The notes under the pieces were generated by a model. The model did no database searches, had not been told where the DNA came from, and worked only from the letters and a program-made list of their open reading frames with translations. From an uncultured Clostridia bacterium (GTDB lineage Bacteria; Bacillota; Clostridia; Oscillospirales; Acutalibacteraceae), in the NCBI GenBank assembly GCA_947623215.1, contig CANQGN010000034.1, positions 1 to 11,584 on the forward strand: 11,584 bases of DNA, given 5' to 3'. Of the stretch, positions 1 to 6,125 are shown in pieces (the first letter of the stretch is position 1; every line of letters starts with the position of its first letter). The position numbers and the translations under genes were made by a program.

Positions 1-80
1 TGATTCGCTGTGTTGCGGCACAGCCCTACGCGCTCCCTGTTTCCGCCCCCGGCGGCGGTCGCGCTCGGTTCCGATTTTTG
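1..80. other. Unassigned GC-rich sequence at window edge
   Basis: No gene can be supported here. All three forward frames close within the first 105 bases, so this could be the far end of an upstream gene, but none of the short peptides resembles a family I know. A small perfect hairpin (5-bp stem 43-47/51-55, loop of three C) is present, but the nearest T run is about 20 bases later, so I do not call it a terminator. Confidence 0.3.
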
Positions 81-195
81 GGAGGTAATATGGTATAGTG
101 AATAGTGAAGAAGTGCGGTGTCCGCTGCGCGGACGATTAAAATTCATACCGCAGGCTCTGCTTCATTTCGCCGTTAGGCGCAACATCATACCTCC
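81..195. repeat. MITE-like palindromic interspersed element
   Basis: The ends form an inverted repeat: GGAGGTA at 81-87 is the exact complement of TACCTCC at 189-195, and 11 of the outer 14 positions match. Inside are two tandem ATAGTGA units (95-101, 102-108), a perfect 6-bp hairpin GTCCGC-TGC-GCGGAC (120-134) enclosed by a GCGGT/ACCGC pair (115-119 with 148-152), and two 4-bp hairpins (151-161 and 169-180). There is no credible coding sequence. Dense small palindromes, ATAGTGA-type repeats at one end and terminal inverted repeats resemble the short non-coding elements scattered between genes in many Clostridia; that family resemblance is from memory. No clear target-site duplication is visible. 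Confidence 0.55.
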
Positions 196-227
196 GGCCA
201 TTTTTTTCCCAACCCCCCATTTTCCCC

Positions 228-256
228 TTGCTATCCGCCCGATTTTATGCTATAAT
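228..256 (+). promoter_or_regulatory. Sigma-A promoter of the dockerin protein gene
   Basis: A -35 box TTGCTA (228-233, four of six consensus bases) is followed by a spacer of exactly 17 bp and a perfect -10 box TATAAT (251-256). TG at 248-249 one base upstream of the -10 makes it an extended -10 promoter. Transcription should start near 263, giving a leader of about 80 nt before the ATG at 343. It lies outside the repeat element at 81-195. Confidence 0.85.
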
Positions 257-342
257 GCAAACAACCAGACCGGGCGGTGCGGCGCGGCCTCCTTTTCTTC
301 TTCCCCTGCCGCTTCGCCCGAAACCAAGCGGGAGTGACGACG

Positions 343-3300
343 ATGAAAAAACCATTCACCCAATGCTTAGCCCTACTGTTGGCAGCCCTGCTGCTGACCC
401 TCGCCTGCCCCGTCGTGTTGGCGGCCGAGATTTCGGACGCCCACATTAACGGCGTAGACGTTGAGGGCGACTACCTAAGCGACGACGGCACCATTCAGTG
501 GGACAACAGCAGCGCAACCCTGACCCTGCAAAACGCCCATTTAACCAACTGGGTGGGCGTCTATTTTACCAACTGGAACGAGAACGGCGAAGCCGAGGGG
601 CTGCTCACCATTCGGCTGGTGGGCGAAAACACCATTACCTCCCCCTCCTTTGGCATTGTGTGCAACGCCGACATTCTGTTTGCGGCAGAAGAAGGGGCCT
701 CCCTTACCATTCAAGCCGCCACCGGCGAGGGGTCGGGCGAGGGCATTTCTGCCGTCAGCGCTACCAACCTTACCCTGCGCGGCGGCCGATACGACCTCTC
801 GGGCAAAAGCGTCTGCCTTTACGCCTACGGCTCCATACAAACAGAGGGGGCGGAGATAACCGCCAACTCTGCCGCCGACGTGGCCTTGTTTGCCATGCGC
901 GGCGACATAACCCTGCAAAACACCCGATTGACCGCCAAGGCTTTGGGGCAGGTGCATGTGCACGACGATGAAACCGGCGCGGACGAATATTATCCCACCA
1001 CATGCGTTTATACTGAAAACGGCCGCATTACCCTTACCGGGCCGGGCACCGTGGTAGAAACCTACGCCAGCGGCTGCGGCGTACACGGCACGGGCGGGGT
1101 GACCGTTACCGGCGGCGCCTCCTTTACGGCGGATTCGGACGACGCTGGCATTTTATCGTTAAACGGCAGCATTACCATAGACGGCGGCGCACAGGTGACC
1201 GTTGACTCGGGCAATTCGGCCGTCTACTCCCGCTTAGAAGGGGGTGCGGTAACCGTTCGCGGCGCCGGCACGGTGGCAAACCTCACCGCCTACTACTGCG
1301 GCCTGCAAGGGGCCGGCAGCGTAACCGTTTGCGACGGCGCGAAAGTCACCGCCGACTCCACCGCCGACAGCGCCATTTTTACCCCCGGCGAGGGCGTTAC
1401 GGTACAGGGTGCTGGCACGGTGGCGAACCTTACCGCCTACTACTGCGCCATTAACGCGCGCTACGGCAATATTACCATAGCGGACGGCGCGGTAATAACC
1501 GGCAGCTCTGCCGAAGACAGCGCCTTTTACACCTCCACCGGCGACGTTACGGTAAGCGGCGGGGCCACCGTCACCGTACCGGCGGCCAAATATGCCGGAA
1601 TCAATGCCGATAACGGCGGCATTACCATTACCGATGCCTCTACCGTTGCCGATTTTACCGTCGGAACCCACGCCCTGTACGCGGGGGCAGACGCGCATAT
1701 TACGAATGCCGCTACCGTTACCGGCAACATGCCGGGCATTGGCGCCTATTCCAACAACGCCAGCGTTCTGATAGACGGCGGCGCAGAAGTCAACTTTACC
1801 TCCACCAATCACTCTACCCTTTACAGCTACGGGGCGACCGGCAACGTAACGATAGCGGGCGCGGGCACGGTGACCACCCTAAACGCGCAATACTGCGCGG
1901 CGCAGGCCACCGGCGATATTATCATTCGCGACGGCGCGGTGGTGACCGGTACTTCGGTGGTAGATAACGCCCTCTACACCGCCGCGGGCAGCGTAACGGT
2001 AACGGGCGCGGGCACAAACGTGAACCTTACCGCCCCCTTATGCGGGGTGTACGTCAGGGCCGGTGATATAATGCTCGGCGACGGGGCGAACCTCACCGCC
2101 GCCTCCACCGCCAACAACGCGCTCTATGCCACGGCGGGCGACGTTACGGTAAACGGCTGCGCCACCCTTACGGTGCCGCAAGCCAAATATAATGCAGTTT
2201 GGGCAAAAAATGGAAGCGTTGCCCTTTCCGGCGCGGGCACCCGCGCCGACTTACAGGCAGAAATTTACGGCCTGCAAGCCGAGGGGGATATTACCATTGC
2301 CGATTCCGCCTCGCTCACCGCAAACTCTGGCAGCGCCTCGCTGCGCTCGGACAAGGGCAATATTGTATTAGACGGGCCGGACACCACGGTAAACTGCACC
2401 GCCAAGGGCAAATACGGCATTACGGCCTACGACGGCAGCATTACGCTTAACGCCGGGGGCGTTACCGTTACCACCGCAGAGGGCAGCAAAGCGGTCATGG
2501 CCCGCCAACCGGCGGCGAGCAACGAAGGCACGCCGGAGGCCCGCATTACCATTGGCGAAGACTGCGAAGTGCCTGGTCTTACGCCCAAAACGACGGTTTG
2601 GGTGCCAAACGGCGACGAGGGCTATTACGCCGACACGCTGCTGGTGCCAAAAGACAGCCCGGTAAACGCCGACGGCCTGCTGCAAGAGGGCTACACCCCG
2701 GCCAACGTGGTAAAAACCGCCAAGCCCTTTGTGCCGGAGGCGCCGGTGGTAACCGCCAAAACGGCCCAGTCCGTCACCTTGCAGGCCACGGCGGGCTATG
2801 AATACAAAATGGACGAGGGCGAGTGGCAAAAGGAACCCGTGTTCGGCGGCCTTGCCCCCCACTCTACCCACCTTTTTTACCAGCGCGTGGCGGCAACGGA
2901 AACCGACCGGGCGAGCAAACCCAGCCCGGCGCTGACGGTGACGACTGAGAAAACGACCACCCCCGCCCCTGCCGCGCCGCAGCTGGCGGGCAAAACGGCG
3001 GATTCCGTTACCTTGCAGCAAGCCCCGGGCTGTGAATACAGCCGCGACGGCGAGCATTGGCAAGACAGCCCGACCTTTGGGGACTTGCAGCCCGGCCAGC
3101 CCTACACCTTTTACCAGCGGGTAAAAGAAACCGAAACCGCCAAGGCGAGTGAGACGAGCGAGGGGCTGACGATTACGACCGAAAAGGCCACCGTCCCCGC
3201 CCCGGCCGCGCCGCAACCGGCAGGCAAAACGGCTAATTCCGTTACCTTGCAGCAAACCCCGGGCTGCGAATACAGCAGCGACGGCGAGCACTGGCAAGAC

Positions 3301-3855
3301 AGCCCGAACTTTGAAAATTTACAGCCCGGTCAGACTTACACCTTTTACCAGCGGGTAAAAGAAACCGAAACCGCCAAGGCAAGCGAGGCGAGCGAGGGAT
3401 TCACCGTCACGACCGATAAGGCGACTACCCCCGCCCCGACCGCGCCGCAGCTGGCAGGCAAAACGGCTAATTCCGTTACCTTACAGCAAGCCCCGGGCTG
3501 CGAATACAGCCGTGACGGCGAGCACTGGCAAGACAGCCCGACCTTTGGGGACTTACAGCCCGGCCAGAGTTACACCTTTTACCAGCGGGTAAAAGAAACC
3601 GAAACCGCCAAGGCAAGCGAGGCGAGCGAGGGATTCACCGTTACGACCGAGCTGGCCTATACCCCGGGCGACGTCAACCGCGACGGCAACATCAACGCCG
3701 CCGACGCCCTCTACATTCTGCGCCATTCCGTGCACCTTATCACCCTTGAGGGCGAGGCGAAGTTGGCGGCGGACGTCAACCGGGACGAAGCCATAGACGC
3801 CCGCGACGCGCTGCTGGTGCTGCGGCGGGCGGTTGGGGTGCTCGACCGGTTTTGA
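343..3855 (+). CDS. Secreted beta-helix / FN3-like repeat protein with C-terminal type I dockerin
   Basis: A 1170-residue exported modular protein. The ATG at 343 is preferred over an in-frame start at 277 because GGGAG lies 8 nt before it and a signal peptide begins there: MKK, a leucine-rich core (residues 9-20), and probable cleavage after VLA-A (27/28). Residues about 30-722 are beta-solenoid: an opening section with GTIQWDNSSATLTLQNAHL-type strands, then about 20 rungs of 23-26 residues (from 227) built on xVTVxGGA/DGA and ALY/YCG motifs. Four FN3-like repeats follow (798-1107). The dockerin (about 1108-1170) has two loops, D1110-N1112-D1114-N1118-D1121 and D1144-N1146-D1148-D1152-D1155, each followed by a leucine-rich helix. 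In dockerin biology this domain docks to a cohesin on a scaffold or the cell surface. No catalytic residues are recognisable, so carbohydrate binding or adhesion is inference; a beta-helix polysaccharide lyase is not excluded. It has its own promoter and is separate from the downstream operon. Confidence 0.88.
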   Translation: MKKPFTQCLALLLAALLLTLACPVVLAAEISDAHINGVDVEGDYLSDDGTIQWDNSSATLTLQNAHLTNWVGVYFTNWNENGEAEGLLTIRLVGENTITSPSFGIVCNADILFAAEEGASLTIQAATGEGSGEGISAVSATNLTLRGGRYDLSGKSVCLYAYGSIQTEGAEITANSAADVALFAMRGDITLQNTRLTAKALGQVHVHDDETGADEYYPTTCVYTENGRITLTGPGTVVETYASGCGVHGTGGVTVTGGASFTADSDDAGILSLNGSITIDGGAQVTVDSGNSAVYSRLEGGAVTVRGAGTVANLTAYYCGLQGAGSVTVCDGAKVTADSTADSAIFTPGEGVTVQGAGTVANLTAYYCAINARYGNITIADGAVITGSSAEDSAFYTSTGDVTVSGGATVTVPAAKYAGINADNGGITITDASTVADFTVGTHALYAGADAHITNAATVTGNMPGIGAYSNNASVLIDGGAEVNFTSTNHSTLYSYGATGNVTIAGAGTVTTLNAQYCAAQATGDIIIRDGAVVTGTSVVDNALYTAAGSVTVTGAGTNVNLTAPLCGVYVRAGDIMLGDGANLTAASTANNALYATAGDVTVNGCATLTVPQAKYNAVWAKNGSVALSGAGTRADLQAEIYGLQAEGDITIADSASLTANSGSASLRSDKGNIVLDGPDTTVNCTAKGKYGITAYDGSITLNAGGVTVTTAEGSKAVMARQPAASNEGTPEARITIGEDCEVPGLTPKTTVWVPNGDEGYYADTLLVPKDSPVNADGLLQEGYTPANVVKTAKPFVPEAPVVTAKTAQSVTLQATAGYEYKMDEGEWQKEPVFGGLAPHSTHLFYQRVAATETDRASKPSPALTVTTEKTTTPAPAAPQLAGKTADSVTLQQAPGCEYSRDGEHWQDSPTFGDLQPGQPYTFYQRVKETETAKASETSEGLTITTEKATVPAPAAPQPAGKTANSVTLQQTPGCEYSSDGEHWQDSPNFENLQPGQTYTFYQRVKETETAKASEASEGFTVTTDKATTPAPTAPQLAGKTANSVTLQQAPGCEYSRDGEHWQDSPTFGDLQPGQSYTFYQRVKETETAKASEASEGFTVTTELAYTPGDVNRDGNINAADALYILRHSVHLITLEGEAKLAADVNRDEAIDARDALLVLRRAVGVLDRF
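1021..2511 (+). repeat. Beta-helix rung repeats (about 20 rungs) within the secreted protein
   Basis: Residues 227 to about 722 consist of consecutive 23-26-residue units. Two kinds largely alternate: an A form around GAGTVANLTAYYCGL and an B form around DGAKVTADSTADSAIF. Two adjacent A-form copies (near 1261-1300 and 1411-1450) share GAGTVANLTAYYC almost base for base. Period and composition (Gly, Thr, Val, Ala, Asn turns) fit a right-handed parallel beta-helix. The order is imperfect: some rungs break the alternation and rungs near residues 440-490 are irregular. Confidence 0.75.
2734..3663 (+). repeat. Four tandem FN3-like repeats (76 + 3 x 78 residues)
   Basis: Unit starts are at 2734, 2962, 3196 and 3430; the first is 228 bp and diverged, the next three are exactly 234 bp each. 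Shared landmarks are KTA(D/N)SVTLQQ, GCEYS(R/S)DGEHWQDSP, LQPGQ-YTFYQRVKETE and a closing TVTT. This matches the FN3-like modules common in Firmicutes surface proteins, where they act as spacers between functional domains. The last three copies are near-identical in DNA, indicating recent duplication or homogenisation. Confidence 0.85.
3664..3852 (+). other. Type I dockerin domain coding segment
   Basis: Two duplicated F-hand calcium loops separated by 34 residues: DVNRDGNINAAD (residues 1110-1121) and DVNRDEAIDARD (1144-1155), each leading into ALYILRH/ALLVLRR helices. The second loop has Glu instead of the usual Gly at position 6. In known systems a dockerin binds a cohesin module; no cohesin is encoded in this window. 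Confidence 0.9.
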
Positions 3856-3877
3856 AAAATCCCCTCCCCCGCCGGAA

Positions 3878-3931
3878 TTTGCACTTTCGTCACGGTTTCT
3901 TCACAGTTTGTTCACAATAGGGGATTATAAA
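3878..3931 (+). promoter_or_regulatory. Candidate Pho-box / OmpR-family response-regulator site with -10 box
   Basis: Four direct repeats start at 3878, 3889, 3900 and 3911, exactly 11 bp apart: TTTGCA, GTCACG, TTCACA, TTCACA. The 5-bp spacers are also alike (CTTTC, GTTTC, GTTTG). A -10-like TATAAA lies at 3926-3931, and no good -35 box stands at 17 bp, as expected for an activator-dependent promoter. PhoP/PhoB and other OmpR-family regulators bind such 11-bp-spaced TTCACA-like repeats, so regulation by phosphate or another two-component signal is inferred from pattern. What it transcribes is unclear, since a hairpin terminator lies at 3988-4018. Confidence 0.6.
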
Positions 3932-3937
3932 AGAATA

Positions 3938-4030
3938 CGCAGCAACAAACCTCCATTTCTTTCTGTTTTGTTCTGTTTCCCCCTTAGAACCGCCTCGCGC
4001 CCACCGCGCGGGGCGGTTTGCCTTGGTATT
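3938..4030 (+). ncRNA. Possible small RNA between a regulated promoter and a terminator
   Basis: If the -10 box at 3926-3931 is active, transcription would begin near 3938 and meet the hairpin at 3988-4018, giving an RNA of about 80-90 nt. The first 50 nt hold no ribosome binding site or plausible coding sequence and are pyrimidine-rich, with an ACCTCC stretch (3949-3954) that could pair with Shine-Dalgarno sequences and a CCCCC run (3979-3983). An unpaired C/U-rich segment followed by a strong 3' hairpin is a common layout for regulatory small RNAs of Firmicutes. This is inference; the stretch could equally be just the 3' end of the upstream transcript. Confidence 0.25.
3988..4018 (+). terminator. 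GC-rich hairpin terminator after the dockerin protein gene
   Basis: AACCGCC (3988-3994) pairs with GGCGGTT (4012-4018), and the stem continues inward through one T-G wobble and five further pairs to a 5-nt CCACC loop, 13 pairs in all. The following tract, TTGCCTTGGTATTTT, is only moderately T-rich, so efficiency is uncertain. It sits 133 bp past the stop at 3855 and before the next operon promoter, the expected place for the end of the upstream transcript. Confidence 0.6.
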
Positions 4031-4080
4031 TTGCACAAAAAGCCAAAATTTTTCTTCCTTTCTTTTGGCGGCAAAAAGAC

Positions 4081-4109
4081 TTGTTTTTACCGGCAAAACG
4101 TGGTATACT
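4081..4109 (+). promoter_or_regulatory. Promoter of the rimP-nusA-infB operon
   Basis: A -35 box TTGTTT (4081-4086) is separated by exactly 17 bp from the -10 box TATACT (4104-4109), with TG at 4101-4102 forming an extended -10. Start of transcription is expected near 4116, so the leader before the rimP ATG is about 78 nt and includes the hairpin at 4132-4159. The spacer holds a near-palindrome (4085-4098, TTTT-A-CCGG-C-AAAA) that might be an operator, but this is weak. Confidence 0.75.
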
Positions 4110-4131
4110 GCATAGCGATGATAGGAGTGTG

Positions 4132-4159
4132 TAAAAGAGTGGGGCGACCCGCTCTTTTA
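4132..4159 (+). promoter_or_regulatory. Leader hairpin / possible attenuator upstream of rimP
   Basis: TAAAAGAGTGGG (4132-4143) pairs over its full 12 bp with CCCGCTCTTTTA (4148-4159), with one T-G wobble, closed by a GCGA loop (4144-4147) of the GNRA class. The T-rich tract TCTTTATTTC follows, so it resembles an intrinsic terminator with a paired A/T base. It starts about 16 nt into the predicted transcript and ends 17 nt before the rimP Shine-Dalgarno. From memory, similar hairpins precede rimP in other Clostridia. Because nusA lies in this operon, NusA-dependent attenuation is a plausible but unproven role. Confidence 0.6.
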
Positions 4160-4193
4160 TCTTTATTTCATGCCGCAAAGGAGCGACCCCCAC

Positions 4194-4703
4194 ATGGCAA
4201 ACAAAACCGGCGCCGTGGTAAAGCAGGCAGAGGCGTTGGCCGCGCCCTACGCCGCCGCCCTCGGCCTTACCCTTTGGGACGTACAGTTTGTAAAAGAAGG
4301 CGCCGAATGGTACCTGCGTTATTTCATCGACAAACCCGGCGGGGTCACCATAGACGATTGCGAGGCCCTTTCGCGCGCGATAGACGACCCGCTCGACCAG
4401 GCGGATTTGATTGACCGCTCGTATTTGTTAGAGGTCAGCTCGCCCGGCCTCTGCCGGGAGCTTACCCGGCCGGAGCACTTTGCCGCCATGCGCGGCCGCC
4501 CGGTTACCCTGCGACTTTACCGCGCGGCAGAGGGCCTTGGCAAAACGGTAACGGGCACGCTGCTCGCAAAAGATGAAACCGGCGTTACCGTTCAGCCGCA
4601 GGGGGGCGAACCCCTTTGCTTTGCCCCGGCAGACGTGGCCGCCGTGCATTTGGCAGACGATTTAGACGATGATTGCTTCACTTGCATAGAAGAGGAGAAT
4701 TAG
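4194..4703 (+). CDS. rimP: Ribosome maturation factor RimP
   Basis: 169 residues; RimP binds the 30S precursor and aids late maturation of the small subunit in the cytoplasm. Family landmarks are the N-terminal YLRYFIDKPGGVTIDDCEAL segment, the SRAIDDPLD stretch and the signature EVSSPGLCRELTRP (from residue 80), followed by the C-terminal SH3-like half. The start at 4194 is chosen because AAAGGAG (4177-4183) lies 10 nt upstream; an in-frame ATG at 4170 would place this site inside the gene. The tail is short and acidic (DDLDDDCF then EEEN). It is the first gene of the operon, 16 bp before nusA, as in most Firmicutes. Confidence 0.95.
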   Translation: MANKTGAVVKQAEALAAPYAAALGLTLWDVQFVKEGAEWYLRYFIDKPGGVTIDDCEALSRAIDDPLDQADLIDRSYLLEVSSPGLCRELTRPEHFAAMRGRPVTLRLYRAAEGLGKTVTGTLLAKDETGVTVQPQGGEPLCFAPADVAAVHLADDLDDDCFTCIEEEN

Positions 4704-4719
4704 GAGGAATCCAACAAAA

Positions 4720-5802
4720 ATGACAAACGCAAACAAAACTGAATTTTTTGAAGCGCTTTCTTTTATGGAAAAAGAAAAGGGCATTCCGGCGGAATATCTG
4801 GCAGAAAAAATTGCCGCCGCCATTGTGGTGTCGGTCAAAAAAGATTACGGCTCCAAAGACGTGGTTTTTTGCAACATTGACTGCGAGCAAAAAACCTTTG
4901 AGGCCTTTGTGCGCAAAACTGTGGTAGAAGAAATAGAAGACCCCGACTGCGAGCTGCTGCCGGAGGAAGCCAAGACTTACAAAAAAAGCGCCAAGGTGGG
5001 CGACACGGTAGACATTCCGCTCGACACCCGCGCTTTTGGCCGCATTGCGGCGCAAACCGCCAAGCACGTCATTCGGCAGGGCATTCGCGACGCCGAGCGC
5101 GGCCAGGCGATGGAGGAATTCCAGAGCAAAAATCAGGAGCTGGTCTCTGCCGTGGTGCACGCGGTAGACCCCCGCACCGGCAACGCCACATTGCAAATTG
5201 GCGGGGCGGAGTATTTGTTGCCCAAAATTGAGCAGGTGCCGGGCGAAGAACTGCGCGAGGGCGAGCATATTAAGGTCTTTATTGTAGACGTATTTGAAAC
5301 CGAGCACGGCCCAAAGGTAAAGCTCTCGCGCACCCACTCGGGGCTGGTAAAGCGGCTGTTTGAAACCGAGGTGCCGGAGATTTTTGACGGCGTGATAGAA
5401 GTAAAAGCCATCGCCCGCGAGGCGGGCTCCCGCACCAAAATGGCGGTGCTCTCGCACGACGAGCAAATCGACCCCATTGGCTCCTGCATTGGCCCGCGCG
5501 GTACCCGCGTTGCCAAAATTGTAGAGGAGCTGGAGGGTGAAAAAATCGACATTGTGCGCTATTCCGACGACCCGGTGGTCTTTATTGGCGAGGCGCTCTC
5601 CCCCGCCAAGGTGTTAAAGGTAGAAATGGAACCGGACGGCTCCCGCGTGTGCCACGTTACGGTGCCGGACGGCCAGCTTTCGCTCGCCATTGGCAACAAG
5701 GGGCAAAACGTGCGGCTGGCCGCCCGCCTTACGGGGTGGAAGATAGACATTCGCCCCGAAAGCGGCTTTTACGGCGAAGACCAGCCGGAGGACGAAGCCT
5801 AA
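4720..5802 (+). CDS. nusA: Transcription termination/antitermination protein NusA
   Basis: 360 residues. NusA binds RNA polymerase and nascent RNA, modulating pausing, intrinsic termination and antitermination. Domain order: N-terminal polymerase-binding domain (about 1-130), S1 RNA-binding domain (about 138-205, containing NATLQIGGAEYLLP), then KH1 with its GPRG loop (258-261) and KH2 with GNKG (325-328). The protein ends shortly after KH2 (DIRPESGFYGED), the normal length for Firmicutes, which lack the acidic repeats of E. coli NusA. AGGAGG (4702-4707), overlapping the rimP stop, sits 12 nt before the ATG. Confidence 0.97.
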   Translation: MTNANKTEFFEALSFMEKEKGIPAEYLAEKIAAAIVVSVKKDYGSKDVVFCNIDCEQKTFEAFVRKTVVEEIEDPDCELLPEEAKTYKKSAKVGDTVDIPLDTRAFGRIAAQTAKHVIRQGIRDAERGQAMEEFQSKNQELVSAVVHAVDPRTGNATLQIGGAEYLLPKIEQVPGEELREGEHIKVFIVDVFETEHGPKVKLSRTHSGLVKRLFETEVPEIFDGVIEVKAIAREAGSRTKMAVLSHDEQIDPIGSCIGPRGTRVAKIVEELEGEKIDIVRYSDDPVVFIGEALSPAKVLKVEMEPDGSRVCHVTVPDGQLSLAIGNKGQNVRLAARLTGWKIDIRPESGFYGEDQPEDEA

Positions 5803-5805
5803 ACG

Positions 5806-5831
5806 CCCGGCAGCCGGGTTTGTTGCAACAA
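5806..5831 (+). other. Intercistronic hairpin and palindrome between nusA and rnpM
   Basis: A 5-bp hairpin CCCGG-CAG-CCGGG (5806-5818) is followed immediately by the perfect 12-bp palindrome TTGTTGCAACAA (5820-5831). They fill most of the 50-bp gap, the largest inside the operon. There is no T run, so a terminator is unlikely; an RNA processing or protein-binding site is possible, but chance cannot be excluded for elements this short. Confidence 0.3.
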
Positions 5832-5852
5832 CCAAAGGGGGAAACGCCAGCC

Positions 5853-6125
5853 ATGCAAAAACCGCGCAAACTGCCGCTGCGCAAGTGCAGCGGGTGCGGG
5901 CAAATGAAGCCCAAAACCGAATTGATTCGGGTGGTCAAAAATCAAGCGGGCGAGGTTTTTTTAGACTTAACCTCCAAACAGCCCGGGCGGGGCGCCTACC
6001 TTTGCCGCAACCCCGCCTGCCTTGCGGCCGCCCGCAAAGCCCGCCGGTTTGAAAAGGCCTTTTCTATGGCCATACCCGAAGCGGTATTCAGTAAAATGGA
6101 GGAGGAATTACGCCTTCATGAATGA
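5853..6125 (+). CDS. rnpM: YlxR family protein / RNase P modulator RnpM
   Basis: 90 residues. Recognised by the opening PLRKCSGCGQMKPKTELIRV, the central GRGAYLC motif (from residue 45) and the downstream cysteine-alanine-lysine helix. Cysteines at 12, 15, 51 and 56 form two pairs (CxxC and C-x4-C). The family, long called YlxR, binds RNA and is reported as a modulator of RNase P. The start at 5853 follows an AAAGGGGGA site about 11 nt upstream; upstream in-frame sequence overlaps nusA and has no family similarity. Its end overlaps ylxQ by 8 bp. Confidence 0.9.
   Translation: MQKPRKLPLRKCSGCGQMKPKTELIRVVKNQAGEVFLDLTSKQPGRGAYLCRNPACLAAARKARRFEKAFSMAIPEAVFSKMEEELRLHE

Noticed and set aside
43..79. 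Hairpin followed by a T run near the left edge as a terminator of an upstream gene
   Set aside because: The T5 run is about 20 bases beyond the 5-bp stem, too far for an intrinsic terminator.
98..337. 79-codon forward open frame before the dockerin gene
   Set aside because: It runs through the palindromic element and the promoter at 228-256, has no ribosome binding site and resembles no family; it is a chance open frame.
343..426. Possible lipoprotein signal (cysteine at residue 22 after LTLA)
   Set aside because: The residue at -3 would be Thr and at -2 Leu, not a normal lipobox, and a better signal-peptidase I site (VLA-A) follows at 27/28.
1021..2511. CRISPR-like or other DNA-level tandem array suggested by the regular repeats
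   Set aside because: The repetition is of a protein motif of about 24 codons with strong DNA divergence and an unbroken reading frame; there are no conserved repeats separated by unique spacers.
2368..3297. 309-codon reverse-strand open frame opposite the FN3-like repeats
   Set aside because: It mirrors the repetitive GC-rich forward gene, shows no family motifs and changes with the 234-bp repeats; it is a shadow.
4042..4069. GCCAAAA/TTTTGGC inverted repeat with a 14-nt T-rich loop
   Set aside because: The stem is only 7 bp, mostly A-T, with a large loop in an A/T-rich stretch before the operon promoter; it may be chance and is not a convincing terminator.
4678..5466. 262-codon reverse open frame opposite nusA
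   Set aside because: It lies wholly antisense to a clear nusA and has no recognisable motifs.
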